Assembly: GCA_027048265.1 (NCBI GenBank)
Contig: JALTXS010000029.1
Span: 1 to 5,435, forward strand
DNA: 5,435 nt
Source of the DNA: Desulfurococcales archaeon
Lineage (GTDB): Archaea; Thermoproteota; Thermoprotei_A; Sulfolobales; Fervidicoccaceae
Direction: 5' to 3'
Shown here: positions 1 to 4,592 of the stretch, in pieces
How positions within the stretch are numbered: the stretch's first letter is position 1
Layout of the letters: each line of letters begins with the position of its first letter
Notes under the pieces: model-generated
What the model saw: only the letters and a program-made list of their open reading frames with translations
Databases searched by the model: none
Told to the model about the DNA's origin: nothing
Translations under genes and position numbers: made by a program

Positions 1-90
1 GCCCCTCTTGGTCTCTATGACGCGGGACTCGCGGGTTTCGAGGACCCTGCCCTTTATCACCACGCCCTGGTCTCCTTCCTTGAGCTCCAT
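1..90 (-). CDS. Single-stranded DNA-binding OB-fold protein, N-terminal fragment
   Basis: Only the first 30 codons lie in the window; the gene continues past the left edge. It starts at ATG 90..88, with a GAAGG motif at 97..93 just before it, close for an SD. The peptide begins MELKEGDQG and contains RVLETRESRVIETKRG. From memory this matches the first strands of the Sulfolobus-type SSB OB fold, where a 'LKP..' start is followed by RVLEA-x-EAR-x-I-x-T-x-x-G. Family knowledge: such proteins coat ssDNA during replication and repair, using one OB fold and an acidic tail. The diagnostic W/F DNA-stacking residues and the C-terminus are outside the window, so another RPA-like OB-fold protein cannot be excluded. 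The gene lies 163 bases downstream of the MNT gene on the same strand and probably has its own promoter. Confidence 0.7.
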   Translation of the reverse strand, partial: MELKEGDQGVVIKGRVLETRESRVIETKRG

Positions 91-161
91 TACCTTCTTA
101 GATTGAGAACTAGGGTTTTCTCCACTACTACTCAATACACTCTACCACGCTATCCGCTATA

Positions 162-230
162 GGCCGCCACAGGGGTTGTCCCGGGTGAGACCCTTTGAGA
201 AGTCTCCCAGAACAGCCCAGCGCGGCGGCT
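162..230. ncRNA. Nested imperfect hairpin; structured RNA candidate
   Basis: Three stems nest in a gene-free region. The outer stem is GCCGCC 163-168 with GGCGGC 224-229. The middle stem is GGGTTGT 173-179 with ACAGCCC 212-218 (one G-U if read on +). The inner stem is GAGAC 187-191 with GTCTC 202-206, extended by G184-G185 with C207-C208 around a bulged T186, and closed by a 10-base loop. The G-U pairs (176-215, and 162-230 at the base) survive only in a plus-strand RNA. However, the nearest good TATA element (253-260) is placed to start a minus-strand RNA at about 230. It could be a small RNA or the structured 5' part of the SSB leader. I see no T-loop (TTCRA) that would make it a tRNA, no box C/D, and no convincing kink-turn plus ACA box for an H/ACA guide. 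Confidence 0.35.
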
Positions 231-252
231 CTGTTACCCTCTATCCCCCAGG

Positions 253-260
253 TTTATAAA
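253..260 (-). promoter_or_regulatory. TATA box (TTTATAAA), probable minus-strand promoter
   Basis: TTTATAAA is a perfect palindrome and a close match to the crenarchaeal TATA box. Its centre (256.5) is about 26 bases upstream, on the minus strand, of position 230, where the hairpin begins; this is the usual TATA-to-start distance in archaea. It overlaps the last codons and stop of the MNT gene. It could drive a small RNA or a long-leader SSB transcript. On the plus strand it would start an RNA near 283, antisense to the MNT gene, which I think is less likely. Confidence 0.4.
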
Positions 261-691
261 GCTTTGGGAAATGCATCACCTCGGGGGACACTCCTCTGTA
301 ACACCCCTTGCCTCCTTACCCAGGTGCGTCCCTTTCTCACGTAGTTGCGCCTCACCCTGCTGTAGAGGCTCCTAACGTGCTCTATGAACCGGCTGTCCCC
401 GCACAGGACCCGACCATCTTCGATAACCTCCAGTATGAAGGGGACTCCCTCCTCGAGCTTATTCAGGAAAACACGGGTGGGCATTCCCAGGGGGCTGAGC
501 TGGGGGAGGTCCTCTATTAGGAGAAGGAGGTAGGATTCCCGAGGGTCCTCTGGAAGACCATCTGCTACCACCAGCACGTCAATGTCACTGCTCTCCAGGT
601 GATCCCCCCGCGCCCTGCTCCCGAACAGGACAACCAGTCTCGGGTTGAATTTTTGATAGGCCTCACAAATCCTCTTCTCCCAGCCCTGCAA
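254..691 (-). CDS. mntA: MNT-domain nucleotidyltransferase, antitoxin of HEPN/MNT pair
   Basis: A 145-residue minimal nucleotidyltransferase (DNA polymerase beta fold). A short N-terminal helix leads into VVLFGSRARGD (residues 20-30) with the Gly24-Ser25 nucleotide-binding pair, then the metal-binding Asp36-x-Asp38. A clear third acidic metal ligand is not obvious in the following strand (TRVFLNK, 72-78). The start is TTG at 691..689: an in-frame TGA lies three codons upstream, so nothing longer is possible. A GGAG motif sits only 2-3 bases before it, so coupled translation from the upstream HEPN gene, with which it overlaps by 29 bases, is likely. Family knowledge: MNT partners AMPylate or otherwise neutralise the HEPN RNase. 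The usual C-terminal end around KGRTW (120-124) is followed here by about 20 extra residues that look unconserved. Confidence 0.85.
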   Translation of the reverse strand: MQGWEKRICEAYQKFNPRLVVLFGSRARGDHLESSDIDVLVVADGLPEDPRESYLLLLIEDLPQLSPLGMPTRVFLNKLEEGVPFILEVIEDGRVLCGDSRFIEHVRSLYSRVRRNYVRKGRTWVRRQGVLQRSVPRGDAFPKAL

Positions 692-1070
692 GACTCCTCA
701 CCCACTCTATTATCAACTGGGCACACTTGATACACTCGAGGGACTCCTCCTCTCCATAATAATCCATAGGAGCACCCTCGGGATAGGCATCGGGGTAGCG
801 AGAGGGAATATAGTGGCGGTCTAATTCCCTTGCGCAGTCAACAACGTTCTTGGGAGGCTCATCAAGTAACTGCAACTCTGAAAGGAGGTAAAGTAGCGAA
901 TGACCCCTTCTTTCGCTCCCCAGATACTGGTGTAGTGCTTTCAACGCCTTTTCAGCAGCCTGGTGGGACTCGTAGCACGCCTCCTCGTGCAGACCGTGGC
1001 CTCTGTTAACCTCGGCCGAAGATAGGTTCCGATGGGCCTGCCTCCACCAATCTCTTACCCTCCTAGCCAA
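663..1070 (-). CDS. hepT: HEPN-domain protein, putative RNase toxin
   Basis: A 135-residue all-helical HEPN protein. Visible family features: an N-terminal amphipathic helix (RDWWRQAHRNLSSAE, 6-20), the helix ACYESHQAAEKALKAL (31-46), GHSL (56-59), and the active-site type motif R81-ELDR-H86 (R-x4-H) followed by YIPSRYPDAYP (87-97), which is typical of archaeal HEPN proteins paired with MNT. Family knowledge: the R-x4-6-H dimer forms a metal-independent RNase that cuts mRNA or tRNA, and the MNT partner modifies a tyrosine near this motif; Tyr87 directly follows His86 here, rather than the described H-x-Y spacing. The first in-frame start is TTG 1070..1068, but the nearest strong SD (1093..1089) is 18 bases away and better spaced for an out-of-frame ATG at 1081. 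Gene order is toxin then antitoxin with a 29-base overlap. Confidence 0.85.
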   Translation of the reverse strand: MARRVRDWWRQAHRNLSSAEVNRGHGLHEEACYESHQAAEKALKALHQYLGSERRGHSLLYLLSELQLLDEPPKNVVDCARELDRHYIPSRYPDAYPEGAPMDYYGEEESLECIKCAQLIIEWVRSLAGLGEEDL

Positions 1071-1081
1071 GGTGATCCCAT
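1055..1081 (-). other. Possible 8-codon leader ORF overlapping the HEPN start
   Basis: ATG at 1081..1079 opens a frame of eight codons (MGSPWLGG) ended by TAA 1057..1055. It has an ideal SD (GGAGG 1093..1089, 7-base spacer). It overlaps the TTG start of the HEPN gene in another frame. It may be a coupling or attenuating leader, or chance. Length alone cannot support it as a gene; the SD placement is the only evidence. Confidence 0.25.
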
Positions 1082-1088
1082 CTATTTT

Positions 1089-1093
1089 CCTCC
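1089..1093 (-). promoter_or_regulatory. Shine-Dalgarno GGAGG before the HEPN gene
   Basis: On the minus strand AAAAGGAGGAAAATAG is a strong match to the archaeal 16S 3' end. It is 7 bases from the out-of-frame ATG (1081) and 18 bases from the HEPN TTG (1070). The mismatch in spacing makes the HEPN translation start uncertain. Confidence 0.5.
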
Positions 1094-1109
1094 TTTTATT
1101 TCCATACGG

Positions 1110-1124
1110 AAAAAGGCTGAAAAA
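1110..1124 (-). terminator. Twin T5 tracts, candidate terminator of the aminotransferase gene
   Basis: Read on the minus strand, TTTTT (1124..1120) and TTTTT (1114..1110) lie 88-102 bases after the aminotransferase stop (1214..1212) with no stable hairpin before them. Oligo-T tracts alone suffice as terminators for archaeal RNA polymerase. They lie just upstream of the HEPN ribosome-binding site, so they would also separate the two transcription units. Confidence 0.35.
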
Positions 1125-1134
1125 CTGTTCTAGG

Positions 1135-1140
1135 TATTAA
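1135..1140 (-). promoter_or_regulatory. Weak TATA-like element upstream of the HEPN/MNT pair
   Basis: GATTAATACC on the minus strand has its centre about 26 bases before position 1111, which would give a leader of roughly 40 bases including the SD at 1093..1089. A second candidate, GATTAAAGAG, is at about 1164..1155. Neither is a strong match and I cannot choose between them. Confidence 0.2.
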
Positions 1141-1211
1141 TCCACTAGTCCCTCACTCTTTAATCCAACGGAAGAGTTCATGACATTCTTACCATGTTGT
1201 TCAGGTTCAGT

Positions 1212-2420
1212 TTATTTCATCTTGTCTTGGAGGAACCGGGCTAGCCTCCGTACCCCCTCCCTGAGCACGTCTACTGGGGGAAAGCTGAAGCTGAGCCTCA
1301 TGGTGTTCCTCCCCGTGCCATCAACGTAGAAGCTGTACCCGGGAACGTATGCGACCTGGTACTTCTCCACGGCCTCGGGGAGCATCTCCTTCGCGTCCAT
1401 TCCCTCGGGGAGGTAGACGAAGGAGAAGAAGCCCCCCACGGGCCTTGTCCACCGGGTGCCCCTTGGGAAGTGTGCCTCCATCTCCTCGAGCATGGCGTCC
1501 CTCTTCTCCCGGTATATCTCCCGGGCCCTCCGGGCTGTTCTGTCGACGATGCCCCTCTTCATGGCCTCCATGGCTATGAACTGGGAGAGGGTACTGGAGT
1601 GGAGGTCCACGGTCTGCTTCGCGGTCTCCATCGCCGCTATTATGGGCTCGGGGCCCACGGCCCAGCCGAGGCGGAGGCCGGGGGTGAGTATCTTGCTACT
1701 AGTGCCCAGGTAGAGGACCCTCCCCTCCGTGTCGAGGGTCTTGAGGAAGGTGAAGTCCGTTTCCTCGAACATGAAGTAGCTGTAGGGGTCGTCCTCTATG
1801 ACCAGGAGGTCGTAGGCGCTGGCCAGCTCCATGAGGTGCCTCCGCCGCTCCATGCTCATGCTCACGCCACTGGGGTTCTGGGCGGTGGGGACGGTGTAGA
1901 CCATCTTGACGCGCTCTCCCCTCTCCTCGGCCTCCCTGAGGACCCTCTCGAGCTCCACCGTGTCCATGCCCTCCTCATCGAGCCTAACGGGGACGAGGCG
2001 GGCCTGGAAGAAGCGGAACACGTTAACAGCGGCCAGGTAGGTGGGCTTCTCCACGACCACGATGTCCCCGGGGTTCACCAGTGCGAGGCCCGCGAGGAAG
2101 AGGGCCTCCTGGCTCCCCGTTGCCACGAGGAGGCCATCGTCCCCCGCCACCCTCACCCCCCTCTGCGCCAGGAAGCCGCGGAGCACCTCCAGGAACGCCG
2201 TAACACCACGGGTGGGGGAGTACTGGAGCGCCGCCTCCCCCCTCTCCTCTATGATCTCTCGGGTTATCTCCGCCAGCTCCTCCCGGGGGAAGACCCGGGG
2301 GTCGGGCAGGCCGCCTGCGAGGCTTATCACCTGGCGGCCCTCGGTTAGCTTGAGAATCTCCCTTATGTCGGAGGCCTCTATTCGGGAGAGCCTGCGAGCG
2401 AGAAGTTCTCCCATCTCCAA
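1212..2420 (-). CDS. PLP-dependent class I/II aminotransferase (LysN/AroT-like)
   Basis: A complete 402-residue fold-type I aminotransferase in the group that contains 2-aminoadipate (LysN) and aromatic aminotransferases. Visible motifs: SLAGGLPDP (33-41), the substrate-binding segment; YSPTRG (67-72); TGSQEAL (101-107), phosphate loop; Tyr128 in KPTYLA; Asn182 in AQNPSG; Asp210-Asp211-Pro-Tyr213, contacting the pyridine ring; Lys243 in GTSSKILTPGLRLGW, the Schiff-base lysine, with Arg250; and Arg375 in TMRLSFSF, the alpha-carboxylate contact. All catalytic residues are present, so it should be an active cytoplasmic enzyme moving an amino group from a donor amino acid to a 2-oxo acid, typically 2-oxoglutarate. 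Substrate (aminoadipate, aromatic, branched-chain or broad) cannot be decided by eye. The start is TTG 2420 or ATG 2414, two codons later. It is divergent from the ThrRS gene. Confidence 0.9.
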   Translation of the reverse strand: MEMGELLARRLSRIEASDIREILKLTEGRQVISLAGGLPDPRVFPREELAEITREIIEERGEAALQYSPTRGVTAFLEVLRGFLAQRGVRVAGDDGLLVATGSQEALFLAGLALVNPGDIVVVEKPTYLAAVNVFRFFQARLVPVRLDEEGMDTVELERVLREAEERGERVKMVYTVPTAQNPSGVSMSMERRRHLMELASAYDLLVIEDDPYSYFMFEETDFTFLKTLDTEGRVLYLGTSSKILTPGLRLGWAVGPEPIIAAMETAKQTVDLHSSTLSQFIAMEAMKRGIVDRTARRAREIYREKRDAMLEEMEAHFPRGTRWTRPVGGFFSFVYLPEGMDAKEMLPEAVEKYQVAYVPGYSFYVDGTGRNTMRLSFSFPPVDVLREGVRRLARFLQDKMK

Positions 2421-2429
2421 GGCCGTGCC

Positions 2430-2434
2430 CCTCC
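2430..2434 (-). promoter_or_regulatory. GGAGG before the aminotransferase gene, possible SD
   Basis: GGAGG at 2434..2430 is 9 bases from TTG 2420 and 15 from ATG 2414, which favours the TTG. However, a TATA box at 2454..2446 predicts transcription starting near 2424, downstream of this motif. If so the mRNA is effectively leaderless and the motif is not used. Confidence 0.3.
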
Positions 2435-2445
2435 GGGGGTGGGTG

Positions 2446-2454
2446 CTTTAAAAA
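2446..2454 (-). promoter_or_regulatory. TATA box of the aminotransferase gene
   Basis: TTTTTAAAG on the minus strand is a good archaeal TATA match, centred about 30 bases before TTG 2420. The expected start near 2424 leaves a leader of only a few bases. Read on the plus strand (CTTTAAAAA) it could also serve the ThrRS gene, giving a start near 2476. Confidence 0.5.
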
Positions 2455-2464
2455 GTGGGCCCCG

Positions 2465-2491
2465 GCCCCCTATAACATTATCCCGGGGGGC
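2465..2491. repeat. Nested dyad in the divergent promoter region
   Basis: Outer arms GCCCCC (2465-2470) and GGGGGC (2486-2491) are exact inverted repeats. Between them ATAA (2472-2475) and TTAT (2478-2481) form a second inverted repeat around CA. The two centres differ by only 1.5 bases. A GC-armed, AT-centred dyad between divergent genes is the typical look of an operator, for example for an archaeal Lrp-type regulator; that assignment is inference. Confidence 0.35.
2471..2476 (+). promoter_or_regulatory. thrS: TATA-like element of the ThrRS gene
   Basis: TATAAC within CCCCCTATAACATTATC predicts transcription starting around 2497-2501, giving a leader of about 75 bases before TTG 2574. It lies inside the nested dyad, so a protein bound there would compete with TBP. 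Confidence 0.4.
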
Positions 2492-2504
2492 TAAATGATA
2501 TTTC

Positions 2505-2570
2505 CCTCCAAGCCCCATACACCTTGACGTCCCCGGCAACCCACACGAGAAAGCTGGGGGCGAAGGGAGG
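2505..2570 (+). promoter_or_regulatory. ThrRS leader hairpin that can mask the SD
   Basis: CCTCC (2505-2509) is complementary to the SD GGAGG (2566-2570), and next to it GCCCC (2512-2516) pairs with GGGGC (2557-2561). The two 5-bp stems stack across a small AA/GAAG internal loop and enclose a 40-base loop. In this fold the SD, 3 bases from the TTG start, is hidden. That would suit translational control of the synthetase. GC-rich leaders pair easily by chance, so this is a candidate only. Confidence 0.3.
2566..2570 (+). promoter_or_regulatory. thrS: Shine-Dalgarno GGAGG of the ThrRS gene
   Basis: GGAGG is followed by CCC and then TTG 2574, a short 3-base spacer. Upstream in the same frame the reading is open back to TGA 2496-2498, but contains no ATG, GTG or TTG, so TTG 2574 is the only start that keeps the full N-terminal domain. 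Confidence 0.5.
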
Positions 2571-2573
2571 CCC

Positions 2574-4475
2574 TTGGAGAACCCGGGCAACGTTCTCGCG
2601 GAGAAGGAGAGCGCAGGCGACGCCACGGTGTACAGGGTGCCCCCCGCGGGCAAGGGGGACGCGGTCGCCCACAGCAGCCCCGAGGGGAGGAGGGTCTTCC
2701 TAACCATACTGGGCCACGCCTACGCCCTGGCACTCAAAAAGACACGGCCCCAGGCGCTCCTAGGGGGCGTCACGGTCGCCTCGGAGGAGGCCCGGGTGGA
2801 CGCTTTCCTCTACCAGGACTCGCCCCAGCCCAATACCCTTCGGGGTCCCTTGGAGGAGGCCCTTGGCCTGCTCAGGGAGGGGCGCCTTGTACTCAGGGTT
2901 GTGGGTCTGGAGGAGGCCCTGGAGGCCGCGAGGAGTGCGGGGGAGCCCCTCCTCTTCCAGTCCCTGAGGGAGGAGAGACCCGGTCGCGTCACACTAGCAA
3001 GCATGGAGGGGGAAGGGGGTGGCGTTAGCCTATCGTGGGAGGAACTGGTGGAAGGCAGGCCACGGTTCCCCGATGCCCGTGGGGAGCTCTCCAACGCTAG
3101 CCTAGTTCACTGGAGGGGCGAGGCCACTGGCATTATGTTGACCCGGGCCCATGTAACGGGCTACCCAAGCGGGGAGGCGGAGAGGGAGTACCAGGAGTTC
3201 CTCCGCCAGGTGGAGCTCCGGGACCATGTGAGGCTGGGGCGGGAGATGGACCTTTTCCTCACCGACCCCAAGGTGGGCGCGGGGCTCATACTCTGGGCGC
3301 CCAATGGGGCCAGGATGAGGAGGGCTCTGGAGGAGTATATATTCAGGCTCCACATGCGCAGGGGTTACGAGCCCGTCTATACGCCCCACCTCGCAACGGG
3401 AGCGTTGTTCGAGACCAGCGGCCACCTCCAGCACTATCGGGAGAACATGTACGTGTTCACCCATGAGGGCCGCCTGCATGCAGTGAAGCCCATGAACTGC
3501 CCCTTCCACATAACAATCTTCAAGAGGAGGAGGTGGAGCTACCGGGAGCTCCCCGTGAGGTACTTCGAGCTCGGGACCGTGTACCGCTACGAGCGCGCGG
3601 GGACCCTTCATGGCCTCACCCGGGTCAGGGGCTTCACCCAGGACGATGCTCACATCTTCCTCAGGGAGGACCAGATAGAGGAGGAGGTAACCCGCCTCCT
3701 GAGGCTGGTGGACGAGGTCTACAGCAGCGTGGGGATTAGGAACTACCGGTTCAAGCTCAGCACCCGGGACCCCCAGAGGAGGGACGAGTACATGGGCGAC
3801 CCCGCCCTATGGGACCGCGCTGAGGAGGAGCTTGAGAGGGCCCTCAGGGACAACGGCATCCCCTTCACCATTGACGAGGGCGAGGCAGCGTTCTACGGGC
3901 CCAAGATAGACCTCTTCCTAACCGACGCCCTGGGGAGGGAGTGGCAGTGCGGCACCATCCAGCTCGACTTCAACCTCCCCAAGCGCTTCGGCCTGAGCTA
4001 CACGGACGAGGAGAACCGGGAGAGAACCCCCGTGCTGATACACCGGGCCATAATTGGAACCATAGAGAGGTTCACGGGGATACTCTTAGAATACTATGCG
4101 GGCCGCCCGCCCCTCTGGCTCGCCCCCCTACAGGTCGCGGTCCTCCCCATCGAGGAGGGCAGCGAGGAGCAAAGGGGGTATGCTAGGAGAATCGCGGAGA
4201 TGCTGGAGGGAGCGTGGATAAGGACGACCCTCATGGCGGAGGGAAGGCTGAACGCCCGCCTCAGGGAGGCGAGAAGGCTGAGGATACCCCTAATAGTAGT
4301 CGTGGGAAAGAGGGAGCTCCAGCGGGGAAGCGTCACCGCCACCCACATACAGTACGGGGTGGACGAGAAGGGCCATTACAAACCCAGGGAGGAGAAGCTC
4401 AGCTTCAACACACCCCAGGAGCTCGTGGAATGGATACGCGCGGAGGTAGCCCGGCAAACCCGAGGTATTCTATGA
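2574..4475 (+). CDS. thrS: Threonyl-tRNA synthetase with degenerate editing domain
   Basis: A 633-residue class II synthetase that attaches threonine to tRNA-Thr in the cytoplasm. Residues 41-215 resemble the bacterial N2 editing domain, but the HxxxH motif reads T44-ILG-H48 and the CxxxH motif reads E160-GRP-R164; HWRGEATGIMLTRAHVTGY (179-197) still marks the fold. There is no TGS domain. The catalytic core starts at DHVRLGREMDLF (217-228). Zinc ligands are Cys309 (MNCP), His360 (QDDAH) and His490 (LIHR); motif 2 spans 328-362 with Arg338; Lys444 is in YGPKID; motif 3 spans 486-505 with Arg499. The anticodon-binding domain is about 514-625, with an unusual final strand (SVTATHIQYG) and a longer loop. 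All aminoacylation residues are present. Family knowledge: crenarchaea often separate editing into another protein, so a free-standing editing protein is expected elsewhere. Confidence 0.95.
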   Translation: MENPGNVLAEKESAGDATVYRVPPAGKGDAVAHSSPEGRRVFLTILGHAYALALKKTRPQALLGGVTVASEEARVDAFLYQDSPQPNTLRGPLEEALGLLREGRLVLRVVGLEEALEAARSAGEPLLFQSLREERPGRVTLASMEGEGGGVSLSWEELVEGRPRFPDARGELSNASLVHWRGEATGIMLTRAHVTGYPSGEAEREYQEFLRQVELRDHVRLGREMDLFLTDPKVGAGLILWAPNGARMRRALEEYIFRLHMRRGYEPVYTPHLATGALFETSGHLQHYRENMYVFTHEGRLHAVKPMNCPFHITIFKRRRWSYRELPVRYFELGTVYRYERAGTLHGLTRVRGFTQDDAHIFLREDQIEEEVTRLLRLVDEVYSSVGIRNYRFKLSTRDPQRRDEYMGDPALWDRAEEELERALRDNGIPFTIDEGEAAFYGPKIDLFLTDALGREWQCGTIQLDFNLPKRFGLSYTDEENRERTPVLIHRAIIGTIERFTGILLEYYAGRPPLWLAPLQVAVLPIEEGSEEQRGYARRIAEMLEGAWIRTTLMAEGRLNARLREARRLRIPLIVVVGKRELQRGSVTATHIQYGVDEKGHYKPREEKLSFNTPQELVEWIRAEVARQTRGIL

Positions 4476-4592
4476 GAACTTACTTTATTGCTCATATACC
4501 AACGGACTCAATAGAAAAACAATCACTATATGAAAACAAGTTATTTCCTCCAGACGGTTAACGGAATAAGACGACAATATGATTGAAAATTA
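4476..4592. other. AT-rich convergent spacer without a gene
   Basis: A 117-base spacer between the 3' ends of the ThrRS and YyaL-like genes, much richer in A and T than either neighbour. The plus strand offers only weak T-stretches (ACTTACTTTATTG, 4479-4490) for ThrRS termination. A 15-codon minus-strand frame (TTG 4539 to TGA 4494..4492) has a well-spaced GGAGG (4551..4547), but nothing else supports it. I see no repeat or insertion-sequence end. Confidence 0.5.
4515..4519 (-). terminator. T-tract downstream of the YyaL-like gene
   Basis: Minus-strand TTTTT (4519..4515), preceded by TTTT tracts at 4589..4586 and 4536..4533, lies in the AT-rich spacer after the stop at 4595..4593. This suits archaeal oligo-T termination. 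No hairpin is evident, and any of the three tracts could act. Confidence 0.3.

Noticed and set aside
162..230. tRNA gene
   Set aside because: Length (69) and a GC-rich closing stem suggested it, but neither strand has a TTCRA T-loop or a proper D-arm and anticodon arm.
308..520. Plus-strand frame opposite the MNT gene, downstream of the palindromic TATA box
   Set aside because: Antisense to a recognised domain. The TATA box is symmetrical, and a minus-strand use fits the hairpin better.
1068..1080. GGATCACC before the HEPN TTG as a piece of a 16S rRNA 3' end
   Set aside because: Only 8 bases match the rRNA tail; no other rRNA sequence is present, so this is chance.
1470..2348. Long open frame (292 codons) on the plus strand opposite the aminotransferase gene
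   Set aside because: It mirrors a strongly conserved enzyme gene; the translation is low-complexity and shows no motif. A consequence of high GC and codon bias.
2378..2733. Overlapping minus-strand frames across the divergent promoter and ThrRS start
   Set aside because: Pro/Arg/Gly-rich translations without motifs, running through the promoter region; GC-driven open frames.
3102..3653. 183-codon minus-strand frame opposite the ThrRS gene
   Set aside because: Antisense shadow of the catalytic domain; no recognisable domain and no upstream signals.
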